From Adiantum capillus-veneris (lineage: Eukaryota > Streptophyta > Polypodiopsida > Polypodiales > Pteridaceae), in NCBI GenBank assembly GCA_014529385.2, contig CM043963.1:110088912-110152911 (forward strand): a DNA stretch of 64,000 bases. The letters run 5' to 3'. The notes below the pieces were generated by a model. That model was given only the letters and a program-made list of their open reading frames with translations, was not told the DNA's origin and ran no database searches. The translations under genes were made by a program, and so were the position numbers. Shown piece by piece: positions 44,333 to 55,791 of the stretch (positions are counted from its first letter, which is position 1; each line of letters starts with the position of its first letter).

Positions 44333-44819
44333 ATCGGCAACCTTAAAAAAGGATTAATCGATTAGAGTTTTAATTGAATAATCTCTTTTCTTCCTTTTTA
44401 CCCAAAAATAAGGATTTTTGGAGTAAGTAGGTATCCTTGATAGTTAATTAGATGATATCTTTTTGATGTAACGTCCTTGAATTTTCCATAATTACCATTT
44501 AATTAGAGAATCTATTTAACTGGGTTTCTCCTTAGTCTATATTCCATGAATATTTTATATTTAACCTTAGTAAATTATAATTCCTATATGCTAATGGATT
44601 AATCACCCTAAATGTAATTTGATATGTTCTATCTTTAGGAATTTTCATAAATTTGATTTATAGCTTTTCCCTCCTATACTTATGGTCTAATTTATGCAAA
44701 ATTTTGCTGATAGTAATTTGTTATACCAACCATTTATGCTGAGGTAGTTTTCTGAACCTTCAATAGTGACTTTGGACCTCAGGCATTTATTTGGTAATTA
44801 TATAAATTCATTTAATAAT

Positions 44820-45740
44820 TTCCTTTCTCCATTTTTTACACAAAATCATTCATTTTTAATGAAGATAAGTATTTTAACTATTTATCTGAGGTTAGGATAT
44901 TTATTACGGATTCCTCAAGGCGTGCTCTACCTTTAATCATTATCTCAAAGGTTTTTGGATTAATTTACTATTTTTCCCCTTTTATTTTCCTATTAAAATA
45001 ATGTCATTTTACTAAGATAATTAGTTAAACTAATTATCCGAGGTTAAGATAATTACCACGAGTCTCATAAAGTATGATTTACCTCTGATAATTATCTCAA
45101 AGTATTTTGAATCAATTTGCTATTTTCCCCCTTTTAATTTGTACTAAAAACATTGTAATTCTTCTAAGATAATTAGGTAAACTAATTATCTGAGGTTAGC
45201 ATAATTACCACTAGTTTTTTGGGATGTCATTTAGTACTAATAATTATCTCAAAGCATTTTGAATCAATTTTCTATTTTCCCCTATTTAATTTGTCCTAAA
45301 AACAGTGTAGTTTTGCTAAGAAATTAGGTAAAATAATTATCTGAGATCAACATAATTTTTACGGATTTCCTAAGATGTGATTAACCTCTAATAATTATCT
45401 TCAATCATTTTGAATCAATTTTTATTTTCCCCCTTTTAATTTTTACTAAAAACAGTGTAATTCTGCTAAGATAATTAGGTAAACTAATTATCTAATGTTA
45501 AAATAATTATCATAGGTTTTCTAAGATGTGATTTATCATTGATAATTATGTCAAATCATTTTGAATCAATTTTCTATTTTCTCCTTTTTAATTTGTCCTT
45601 AAAATAGTGTAATTTTGCTAAGATAACTAGGTAAACTAACTATCTGTGGTTAACATAATTATCACGGGTGTCCTAGGATGTGATTAACCTTGGATAATTA
45701 TCTTAAATAGTTTTGAATCAATTTGATCATTTTTCCCTTT
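44820..45740 (-). repeat. Degenerate ~150-bp tandem repeat in element A 5' LTR
   Basis: Seven units, with pyrimidine-run markers near 44820, 44968, 45120, 45271, 45421, 45572 and 45725. Same repeat as at 36200-37110, but without the shortened unit. Confidence 0.9.
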
Positions 45741-46593
45741 ATTTTTCTCTCAAAAATAGTGTAATTTTTCTTAATTAATTATGAAAATTACTTAGAAAAT
45801 TATCTTATAATTTTCCTAGAATAATGATAGTTTAACACATCTCTCATAATTATCTCAATGTAATATAAACTTAATTAGTAAAATTTCCATTAATTTATGA
45901 TTAAAATGGATAATTTCTGTCCTAATATGATATAATAATCAATTAGCTAAATATCCCTAATCTTAATCACAATAATCAACAGAGAATATTTAATTAAGAG
46001 AGGATTTTTGAGTATACATAGGATTAATCTTCAATTTATTAAGAAAATTGGTTAACCTAGCTTTGCTAATTAAAAAAGATTAGGCTAATTAACGTTTAAT
46101 TAAAAAAGATTACGCTAATTAACGTTTCTGGGCCGCGAGCTATTCTTGGCAGGTTCTGGCACCTCAAGCAAGGCCCCAGCTTCTAGGTAGCGCCACCTGC
46201 TGCTAAAACTGACTCTGGCAGGTTCCCAACACCTCCACACTACCCCCTCAGCTTCCAAAATTGATTTTGGTTGATTTTACTGATTTTTAATGATGAAAAT
46301 TGGAATTTCAATAGTTTCTAGAACCTTAGGATAAGAAAGTCTTTGTTAATAATAATTACTGAAACCATCCAATTTTTATTAACTAATTGAATTCTTAATG
46401 TAACCTTTCAGGGCCTGTAACTTTTCTAGATTTTATTCGAATCTGATTCTGAAAAATACTAACCATAGTAAAGCTCTGGTTATGATTCCAAACATACCAA
46501 TATCAGCCATGATTGAATCATCCAATAGTGTTTTCTAGTTAAATTTACAGGCTTTGTACAATTTCTAAGGTTTCAAAAACTGGAAACCTTACA

Positions 46594-47141
46594 ATAAATA
46601 GGATGTCCCAACATATGCATTAGACACTCTTTTTTGCTTCCATCTATGCACCTTGAGTGGACTACAACAGGAAAACCAATGTTCATCATGCTACCCTCTC
46701 ATATTTGCTGCCTTTTAATGCCATATCTATCAGAGCAAATAATCCCTTGAGTACTTTATTAATATTTTCCATGGTAATAAGTACTCCAATAATGCGCGTA
46801 TCCCAAAGGTACTTTTTTCCCACTGGGTTGTTTTCTTTTGGTCATCCAGGTATTAGACCATAATTTAGAACCTCATCATTCTACTTCCCTTGTACATACT
46901 TTTTATAAATAAACATCAGCCTCATCGTTATGCTATTACAACGGACAAATGCAACATCATATCTCACATCAGACATATTCCAACCAATGAAGATGCTCCA
47001 GAAAATTGAACCTCATCAACAAATTCAACGACAATCAAAGACAATCAGCCCATCAACAACCAATCAAAGTGACCTTCCACAGCCTCCACCGACACTTTTC
47101 AACAGTGCCCGAGGACGGGCACTAAAATTGGAAGGGGGGAA
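46594..47141. other. Older flanking sequence with possible retroelement 3' end
   Basis: Continues the sequence interrupted by elements A and E. On the plus strand, a frame ending ...ARGRALKLEGGNVN leads into TGGAAGGGGGGAA (47129-47141) followed by TGTTAAC. That resembles the end of a pol gene, a polypurine tract and an LTR start. No other retroelement motif is visible, so this is tentative. Confidence 0.3.
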
Positions 47142-48013
47142 TGTTAACTGGTTCAACGTTAGTTAACAGGAGCTGCTAAAGACTGAAGACATACGAATGC
47201 ACATCAAGGATGAATACAAAGAAGCAGTGAAGATTGGAGTTACACATTTTCCAAATTTTCCGAAAATGGTCACGTCTCTACAACACACCGTGCAGAAATT
47301 GGAGCAAATACCGATGAAAAAAAGTTAGTTTTAAAACTAAAAAGCGTTGAAATAGGCCTCACAAGAGATGCTGGTATCGTAACATTGGTATAAGTACCGG
47401 TGTAATAAGGGTCGGAATACCCCATGAAATGAGCATCTAAATACGCAATGAAATAACCGTCGATAATACTGTGGCTTATTCCGACACGTCTACTGAGGAC
47501 TATACCGATGCTTATACCGTACTCTATACCGACGATCAAACCTGCAAATTGTTTTTGGGCAGAGAGGGTTGGGAACTGATGCTGCATGTACTACAGCAAA
47601 AGAAAATAGCCCTCTATGCCCAAAGGAAGAGTGCACAAGCAACCGCACTCCACCTACAAGCTGACGCTTAATAGCGAGTGTATGGCAATTAGCAAAATTG
47701 TAAGAAAAACATAATCACAAAATCAAAAGCTTGATCATGGCATAACGGCATAAAGATTTTATAACCATAATTAAAACATGAGTCGAAAACTGCAAAACCA
47801 TAAACATAACCTGTTTGCCATACCATAACCATTACCATAACTTGCTTGTCATACCATAACCATAACAACCATACCATCATTGCACAACCATAACCATCAC
47901 CATTACATGATTGCCATACCATCATAGCAAACCCATAACCTTAAATTGACTACCAATTCTTAACCATAACATATGTGCCATACCATAAACATAACCATAA
48001 ACTATAAACATAA
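47142..48013. repeat. Unassigned DNA with CATAAC-like minisatellite
   Basis: 47142-47690 has no recognised gene. It could be LTR sequence starting TGTTAAC, and it contains several ATACCGA-like repeats near 47390-47545. From about 47690 to 48010 the sequence is a degenerate repeat of CATAAC/ACCATA units. Confidence 0.5.
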
Positions 48014-48025
48014 GCACTACAAAAC

Positions 48026-48485
48026 TGTACATATGCATTGTAAGCAAGATCTATGGCTTGCCGTATTGCCAAAAGGCTTGCCATTGTGTTGTTTTTAGGG
48101 CCGCTTAGCTATTTTAGGATTTGAAAAGCGCTTGCAGACATATAGAAAACACAATGGCGAGCCGTTTAGCAGTCCAACAAGCCATAGAGCTTTCCCACAA
48201 CGCATATGCATTGTCGGAAAGCTCTATGGCTTGCTGTATTGCCAAATGGCTTGTCATTGTGTTATTTCAATGCCGCTTAGATATTTTAGGACTTGAAAAT
48301 CGCTCGCGGACATATAAACAATACAATGGCGAGCTGTTGGCAATACGAAAAGCTATAGAGATTTCCACAATGCATATGCGTTGTGGGTAAGCTTTATGGC
48401 TTGCCATATTGACGAATGGATCGCCATTGTATTGTTTTTAATATGCGCTGTGGGTAAGCTCTATGTCTTGCCATATTGCAGAATG
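48026..48485. repeat. Repeat units built on CATATG-centred palindromes
   Basis: Related units centred near 48030, 48206, 48376 and 48445. The best has 18-bp exact arms (48178-48195 and 48216-48233, containing GCCATAGAGCTTTCC) and is nearly palindromic across all 56 bp around GCATATGC. Units also share TTGCCATTGTGTT and ATTTTAGGAcTTGAAAA-like stretches. Confidence 0.85.
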
Positions 48486-48745
48486 TACCTTAAACTAACC
48501 TAACCTAATGTAGATTAACCTAACCTTACCTAACCTAATGTAGCTTAGCCTAGCGTACCTTAACTTAACCTAACCTAACATATAAGATAACCTAACCTAA
48601 CCTAACCTAACGTGGCTTAACCTAATGTAACTTAACCTAACGTAGCTTAACTTAACCTAACCTATTGTATAAGATAACCTAACTTAATCTAACATAATGT
48701 AGCTTAACTTAACCTAACCTAACTCAACCTAACCAAAACTTAACC
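48484..48745. repeat. Degenerate TTAGG-like (CCTAA) repeat
   Basis: About 260 bp made mostly of TAACCTAACCT-type units with interspersed TGTAGCTTAAC. The 5-bp CCTAA period differs from the plant telomere unit CCCTAAA. Two true CCCTAAA units follow at 49024-49039. Confidence 0.85.
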
Positions 48746-49439
48746 TAAAACATAAATGAAATTTCTTCAAAACAAGATTTTTTCATAAACCAAACCAAAA
48801 AAAATTCATAATTCAAAATGAAATTTCACATCACAAACCATAATTTCTTTTAAAGCATTCAAAGTTTATAGCATGAAATTTTCTTGTATTAATTTACAAA
48901 TTAATTTAAATAAATTTAATATGCATTTAGAAGTTCGAGCACTCACATTTGTCCTATTTGAGCAATAAAAGAAGTTGTAAATATATTGGAACTTGCAAAA
49001 ACGCGCACACAAACACAAAGTTAAACCCTAAACCCTAAATCTACAAGTAAACATGAAAACAATCTCACCTTAGTTTTATGGGCTAACCCACAAGCAAGAT
49101 TAGCACTTCCGAATGCTTGTTTCACACCAAATCTGTTAGAGGTGAGGAAGAAGAGAGCTTGAGGAAAGGTGCAAGAAGAAGTAAAATGCACAAAGAAAGC
49201 CCGCCGTTTCTTTTTTTGTAGGTACTGTTGGTAGGTATAAGCGTCAGAAAGCACGTCGGAGATGGCATCGGAAAGTGCATGCGTGCTGACGTCAAAATGG
49301 GCGCCGGAACATGCGTCAAAATTTTGAAAATCAAATTTTTAAAACAACTTTATCTCCCTCCATACATACCTACACATATACCAATGCCCGCCAGTGATGC
49401 CGGTAATGTGGCGCCGGAATTTAAGTGACCTCTTGTAGT

Positions 49440-49944
49440 GCGTATTGTAAATTCCCGATTTATTTCAAGCCACTATAATATTTTAATGTGTTACAAGCTC
49501 AATGGGAGTTCCAAGCTGTAAAGAATAGGTCAGTTAGTGTGCCTACAGTGTGTAAATAAGGCAGTGTGTAAAATATATTAGGGTTCTCAAGCTCATTTGT
49601 TGAGAGCACTCTTTGTTGAGAGCTCTTGAGATGTGTGGCTATGGAGTCCTTAAGCTTCTCCTTGCTCATGTGACTTGGTTAACATTAATCAATGCTTAAT
49701 TCTCTTTCACTATGCCTCTCTCAAACTTCTTATGATTGCCTATCATGCTTTGATTAGCTAGATCTTAACTAATTAGTGGTTAATCCCTCTCTAATCTTGT
49801 GTGATTTCCCTCTTTTTCTTTTGTGTGCATGTAGGTTTGACTAGAGTATGGTGTTCGATAGATCTATGTGTGTTTGATTGCGATTAATGCGCTGCATGAT
49901 ATGATTAGTGTTGTGTGCATCTTGCAATCGTTAGTGTGTGTGAT
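49440..49944. other. Unassigned sequence left of the D complex
   Basis: No ORF or known family. A TATA-like AAAATATATTAG near 49568 followed by TTGAGAGC repeats gives it an LTR-like look, but no partner copy is in the window. Confidence 0.35.
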
Positions 49945-50368
49945 TGTCATAATAACTAATATCTAATTCTCCTAAATGATTTTCTCATGTTAAACTGATC
50001 ATTTAATATGGGGAAGTACCAGGGGAGAAAAAGCTAGAATATTGGTTAAACTAGCAGACCGACCACAGTAGAGATCCAAAGGAGGAAAAATAGGGATCCA
50101 AAGGGGACCCATCTACAAAAGATCAATGTGCAACAATGGGCTCTAAAGACCCTAAGGTTCATCCCATTAAGACTTGCAAAATCTAAGGTTCCAAAATTCA
50201 AAGGTTGTGTCCAATGGTCAAAGCTTAGTAAAAATTGGATGCTTTGTGTGTGTACCAAAAGTCTTCATGAATCCTACAAAGGAGGGGGCGAGCCTTGCAA
50301 GTAGGGGATGAGAGAGAAACACACACACACACTCACAAGCTTCCTTTACACAAATGGAAATTGCATGG
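49945..50368 (+). repeat. Inverted fragment of D-family LTR
   Basis: Starts TGTCATAATAACTAATATC, the LTR start of the D family, here on the plus strand, and matches the reverse complement of about 54140-54566 with clear divergence. It ends near TTTACACAAATGGA, where it joins D internal sequence of opposite orientation. Confidence 0.85.
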
Positions 50369-52973
50369 TCATCATTACCTCGTTTAGGAGGTAGCTCACA
50401 AGGGATGTCGTCAATAAAAACATCTTGAAACCCCTTGAGAATATTGGATAACTCTAATTCCTTTTGGTTGCTTTTATTTTCTTTTGTTAAATCATTAGGT
50501 TCATTTTGAGAATCTTTAACAAAAATCATGTACACGGAAATAGAGCTCTTTATTGACTTGTTGAAAGCTGGTGTATGTACAATGGGGATAGTGTTACCCA
50601 TTTCCTTAGCATCTATATACATGTCTTTTTCCCTGAACTTAAAGGAGATTCTCCTTTCAGGAAATTTAACATCGGCAGCCAGGCGGTCAACAAACCATGG
50701 TGCCCCTAGGATTACATCCTCATGCTTGAGAGGAGAGATAAAGAAGTCCTCTTTGTCCACATAGCCTTGGACATGAAGCCTCAATTTCCCGATTAAGGGA
50801 GTGACTAAAGCTTCTTGCCCCTTGAAGGCACTGTCTACGAGTAGGACATCTCCCATCTCATAGGATTGTATGCCTAGCTTGGTGGCTAACTCTATAGATA
50901 TAAAATTGTGAGTAGAACCAGGGTCAAAGAGAATAAAAGCATCATGTTCTCTTACCTTTCCCCAAGCATGGCATAGAGGAGATCCTTTGTGATGAGTTTG
51001 GTGAGTCTCCTCCTCTTGGATTTCAACCAAGGAAGCTCTAGGAGGATCTTGGCGGTTGTTCTTTTGGGGACAAGCGCAGTACGCATGCCCTTGTTCGCCG
51101 CACTTGAAACACCGGTTATCCTTGCGATAACGTTCAAGCTCTTCAGGAGAGAGTTTGTTCTTACCTTTGTAAAATCCCTTCTCTTTAGCTTTGTTGGAGT
51201 TGCCCTTAGGAGACTTTTGGACATTGTCCTTCCCCTTAGGCTCATTGGAACCCTTGTTTTCCGAGGGCTTATTATTTCTTTTAGCCCCTGTTTGGAAATT
51301 GATTCAAGAGGCCACCATAGTATGATGTATTACCGCCGATATGGTACGTGGCCTTTGGGAGTTGACATACTCCACCATTTCTTCGGTTAAGCCCGCACAA
51401 AATTGTTGCTTTTTCTCTCCAAAATCCAACTTTTTGAAGACAGTGGCTTTGAGTTGTAAGTCCCAAAACTTGTCTACATATTTGTGGATGGATTCATTGG
51501 GAGAGAGCTTTAAGCTTCACCGTTCGGTGAGTACCTTGTCTTTGGCATCGGTGACCAAAAACTGCTTCATAATGGAAGCTCTTAAAGCTTTCCATGTTCG
51601 TGGAGCTTCACCGTTGGCTCGTAGGCTAGACCACCATTGCCTGGTAGACTTTTGAAAGTGCATAGCTACATGGTGTAGCTTAGAGGACTTCGTGAAGCCC
51701 TCATCTCCAAACGCCGCATCAAATTTCTAGATAAAGGCCAAGACTTTGTCCGTAGCACCAAAGGTGCCATCATAGGTAAGGAAAGAGATGCTCTTCCCTC
51801 CCTCTTTGAATTTCTTCAGCTTGGACGACCTCTTCCATGCAACATAGGATTTCCTATGGCCTCTTCTTTTTGATGGTTCAAAGATTGCACCATCACTTTC
51901 TTCAGAAGGTGAAGAATTTGAAGAAGGTGGAGAAGAGGGTGACCTCTTTCTCGCCTTTTTCTTGTCTTGATCTTCGTTGTCTTCACCATCACTTTCATAA
52001 GAGGAAGAGGATGAAGAAGATGGAGAAGAGGGTGTCCTCTTTCTCTCCTTTTTCTTCTCTTGCTTTTTATCATCTCTCTTTGAATTATGGCGTGGAGAAG
52101 AGTGTGATGGTCTTCTCCGTTTGGTGGTGATGGAGAGCTTTTAGCCTGCCGTCTTCGTGGAGCCATCTCCGCCGAGGTGGCGGGAGACTCGCTTCTGTCT
52201 CGTTCCTTCGGTGGAGGCTCTTGAGTTCTCCTTTGGAAGGGAGATGCATCGTCAACAAGTAAATTCTTGAGCCCTTCATATGGATTCTCTTCTTCTTCCC
52301 GAATCGGAGAAAGACCTCTTTTGGGAGTCTCACAAGGAGGCTTCCTACGTGTTCTCTCATCATGGTGATGAGCTTGGAGAATCCCGTGAGCACCGAGCTG
52401 TCGTTGCACTTCACTTTGGAGAGATGCATTGCCCATGGCTTGTTGAAGCCTAGAAACAAGATAGTTAACAAGCACTGAAGCATCATTAGTAGCTTGCTCA
52501 TGAGCAAAATCAAAGTTATCAACATTAATTTCACTCTCTTTACTATTGTTAGCCATTCTAACAACTTTTAGGTGTAAACTTTTTAGGTGTACTTTGGCAC
52601 TTCAAGCCCTAGTTGCTACTCCTCTTTACCCCTTTAGAAAAAGCACTCAAGCTACTGTACCCGCGGCTCGAATACCATTAATTGCAAGGAATAGAAGAGA
52701 GGGTCTTTCAACACCAAAACAGCACCGGCTCCTGTCAAGCTTCTAATAGCTCAATAGTCGTTAAGCCGTAGGCAAGCCCCATAGGACTCCACTATTAAGA
52801 CCATAGCTCCCGACGGTGATGCCCCGTTAACTGCAGGAAGGCAGGCGCATTGCAAGGCTGAAAAATCCCTATTCTACTTACTCACAGGCAATTAATAATA
52901 CCAACCATTTGTAGCTAGCTTGAGGACCTCCCTTCTTGAGCAAGAAAAGAGAAACCTTGAACTCTGATACCAA
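50369..52973 (-). pseudogene. Partial D element: protease, gag and primer site
   Basis: Second copy of the 5' internal part of element D, closely matching 57630-60230. From the primer site at 52961-52972 it runs through the leader, gag (52556 down; frameshift near 52120-52140 in the Arg/Ser-rich part), an intact zinc knuckle CFKCGEQGHAYCAC near 51110 and the protease DPGSTHNFISIELATKLGI. It stops abruptly before RT, near 50370, at the inverted LTR fragment. The frame 51030-50218 fuses protease to antisense LTR and is an artefact of the join. Confidence 0.85.
52961..52972 (-). other. Primer binding site (partial D copy)
   Basis: Minus-strand TGGTATCAGAGT, 1 bp after the LTR end at 52974, matching the plant iMet site at 11 of 12 positions. 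Confidence 0.88.
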
Positions 52974-54566
52974 TGTAACATTTAATGGCCTAATAACTTA
53001 TGTGTAGCGGAAATTAGCATGAACATAGTGGGCATTTCATTAGAATAGATTCCTAATGAGAATTACAAGAGTGCTTGGGTGGAGAGAGCAACAAAAAGCA
53101 TAACACCTAGTTAGATAGCATCAACAATACTTTCAAAAGAGAGAGAAATTAAGCTATTGACAACAGTTGAGGACCGGATTTTCATGGAGCCGGTCCCCCC
53201 TCCAAAAGGCTTTGTATTATGGTTTCTCCCATCAAGAAAGACATTGTACAATACAATTCTTTGTGTTCCTTCAAGACTAGCTAGTGCAATGAAGATGAAA
53301 GCTTCATGCACTAAGCAAAACACTTAACAAACACAAATTTAATTATCCCCGTTCTCAGGCCCAAGACCTCACACACCTTCGAAGATGGTGAGAGCTAGCA
53401 GGGTATAAGAGTAGATTGAGAGAAAGAAGGAGTATCTTACGAGAAAGATGTACATCTCCTCACATAATCACTCATATTAGCATAGCTTTAGCTTAGTAAT
53501 TATCTTGGTAGAGGAGATGAGCATGCATTGAAGCTTGGCTCTTGATTGGATTTGCATCCACAAGCCAAGAGTGTGTCGTTGTAGGCTTCTATCTCACAAG
53601 CTTGGAGTAGGTGATGAGCTCTCCATTAAAGCTTGGGAAGAGATAGTCTTCTCTTTCTTCACACATGAGATTGTGTGAGTGTGTGTGTGTGATAATGCCT
53701 TGCAAAAATCAGCCCCCTCTCTCTCTTGGGCGAGCCCTCTTGCTATTTGCTCTTGCTCGAGCCTCATTGGCCCTCCCCAAGTCAAGCCAATGACCATTAA
53801 GCAGCATAAGTGATATCCTTCTGACATGTGTCCCCCTTTCCCCTTTTGTGAGAGCTTTAGGTAATTAAATAATTAAACTAAACTCTCATTGGACCCCTTT
53901 GCCTCCTGGCCAATAGGAATCAGGCAAGCCATTGGGCTCCTTAATGCTCATTGGACCCCTTGTGAGACTTCCCAATAGTCTTCTAGGAGACTTAATTCTC
54001 ATTGGTTTCTTTTATTAAATGTTTTTAAATTAATTAAACTAGATTTACTCTAGCTCAATTCTCATTGGTCCACTTCAAGGGTCATCCAATAGAAACCGGG
54101 CACACCTTGTGGGCATCTAGCCTAGGGAGCTGACATGTGTCCCTCATTCCCTTTGTGTAAAGGGAGACTGTGTGTGTGTGTGTGTGGCTTTCTCTCTCAT
54201 CCCCTAGAAGAAGGGCTCGCCCCCTCCCATGTAGGGATATGTGTTGACTTTGGAGAGCACACAAAGCATCCAATTCCCCCTAAGCTTTAACCCTTTGGAC
54301 ACAACCTTTGAATTTTGGAACCTTAGCATTTTAGAAGTCTTAATGGGCTGAACCTTAGGGTCTTTTTAGCCCATTGTTGCACATGGCTCTTTTGCAGATG
54401 GCCCCCCCCTTGGATCCCTATTTTCCCTCCTTTGGATCCCTAGTGTGGCCGGTCTGCTAGCTTAACCAATATTCTAGCCTTTTCTCCCCTGGCACTTCCC
54501 CACATTAAATGATCAGTTTAATATGAGAAAATCATTTAGGAGAATTAGATATTTATTATTATGACA
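52974..54566 (-). repeat. Shared LTR of element D (left)
   Basis: 1,593 bp, TG...CA ends. It acts as the 3' LTR of the full copy and the 5' LTR of the partial copy. It contains short TG runs near 53676-53690 and 54170-54186. Confidence 0.95.
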
Positions 54567-54582
54567 TTACCTCTCTCTTGAA
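54567..54582 (-). other. Polypurine tract of element D
   Basis: Minus-strand TTCAAGAGAGAGGTAA directly before the LTR start TGTCATAA. Confidence 0.85.
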
Positions 54583-54899
54583 ATCATAGTTGTCCTCGAC
54601 TATGGTGTAGAGAAGATAAAGCATATTCATGAGTCCTTTTCTTAGCGGGTAGAGGATCCCTATGTTACCCTACGACATCATTCCACAATGGATGACTAGT
54701 CCATTTGGCGCTTGAGAGCCTGAGGCTACTGCAGGCATGTCTGCACATTAGTCCTATCAATCTTCCATAATAGAGTGACAAGCTCTACTTGGTGTTTGGG
54801 AGACGTCGTCTCCGCAAACTTGATCTAAGTATGCATACTACTTCATTTTTGTGCACAATAAAGAAAAAGAAAGTCTTATAAGACAAAAACTTTGTTCAT

Positions 54900-55791
54900 T
54901 TTTAACATTTTGTACATTTGCTTACTCATTGGGAAGCATTGTAAGCATTGACAAGGTTTAGGTTATCCTTTAATTGTATGCCTTGCATCCATCTAGCATC
55001 TTCAAAAGGATAATTCTTAAACTTAATAAGATATCATCGGATAGTCTTACCGCCTCTTAATACCTTGTCTTCATGTCGGAGAATGGACTCAGGCTGCAAC
55101 ACCTCCTCTTGGTCCTCGATCTCCGGTGGGTCTTCAATAGTTGGTTCTTGAGGTGGCTCTCCTTTGTAAGGCTTTAATAGGCTCACATGGAAAGCATTGT
55201 GTATGAGCCAATGATTGGGCAACTTGAGTTGATAGGCCATCTCATTGATTGGCCTAAGAATCTGGAAGGGACCATAGTACCTTTTTGCTAGTTTAGCATA
55301 GTACTTTTGGTGGCCCGTAGGATTCTTGCCCGTCGTGTGCCTTAATCGATCCTTGGGAAACTTTAACAAGACCCAATCGTTTTCGCTTGTCAGCAGCAGC
55401 CTTTTGCCTTTGCTGTGAGATAGAGATAGCATCCTTAATCTTTTGAAAAGATTCTTGTAGGTCTCGGCTATACTCATCTGCAGCGAAGATCTTCCCATGT
55501 ACCTTAAGTAGCAAGGGACTTTTTGATCTTCCCTCGATTACCTCGAAAGGTGCTTTTCCCATGTAAGTATGTACAGTGTTATTGTAAGCATACTCCACTA
55601 AGGGTAAGTACTTCTCCCATTGAGATCTTTGATCTACTTCCGTTACATAGGCTTTTAGTAGATCGAGAATTGTTAGGTTAGCTATTTCACTTTGGCCATC
55701 TGTTTGTGGATGACAGGCCGAAGAGAAGTCTAGCCTTGTTCCTAAATTCTCAAAGAGACCCTTGCAAAAATTACTGGTCATTCTAGACTAT
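54900..55791 (-). pseudogene. Integrase C-terminal half and chromodomain of element D
   Basis: Continues integrase after a break near 55782. The piece starts MTSNFCKGLFENLGTRLDFS, has QTDGQSEIANL with the catalytic Glu, and AYNNTVHTYMGKAPFEV. A frame change near 55390 is followed by GPY/F-type [20 protein letters not shown] and a chromodomain-like region ([12 protein letters not shown], a TGA at about 55032, then YLIKFKNYPFEDARW). The residues normally between the core's MSIV and MTSNF, which include the second catalytic Asp, are absent. Confidence 0.85.

Larger units (their letters stand above)
34464..46593 (-). mobile_element. Complete chromovirus with 3.55-kb LTRs (element A)
   Basis: 12,130 bp on the minus strand. 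LTRs 34464-38017 and 43045-46593 have TG...CA ends (minus: TGTAAGGTTTCC...CTCACA), and the perfect 5-bp target duplication ATAAA stands at 34459-34463 and 46594-46598. The internal part is only 5.0 kb: initiator-Met primer site, gag, protease, RT, RNase H, integrase and chromodomain. Long LTRs plus a chromodomain fit the Tekay/Del-like chromoviruses, but this placement is an inference. RNase H and protease are heavily broken. Gag, RT and integrase pieces are still readable. Confidence 0.95.
43045..46593 (-). repeat. 5' LTR of element A
   Basis: 3,549 bp and collinear with 34464-38017. It differs by a deletion of about 120 bp that removes the TATA box region (junction near 46127), a 30-bp local duplication just beside it (46098-46127), and a duplicated segment near 43650-43735 (TTGTCTCAAGACCACATATA twice). 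The 150-bp repeat array spans about 44820-45740 with about seven units. Confidence 0.95.
48014..49439. mobile_element. Candidate non-autonomous CACTA-type element
   Basis: The left end CACTACAAAA at 48014 and right end CTCTTGTAGTG at 49439 are inverted, with the CACTACAA terminus typical of CACTA (En/Spm) transposons. Near the right end (49220-49430), GTCGGA/GCCGGAA motifs recur, as in CACTA subterminal repeats. Against: the 3-bp flanks (AAG and CGT) do not match, and the left end lacks the same subterminal motif. The interior has palindromic units, TTAGG-like repeats and AT-rich DNA, but no transposase. Confidence 0.3.

Noticed and set aside
50218-51030. Frame running from protease into sequence at 50218 as a novel gene
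   Set aside because: Its end is antisense LTR joined by a rearrangement, so the fused protein is an artefact.
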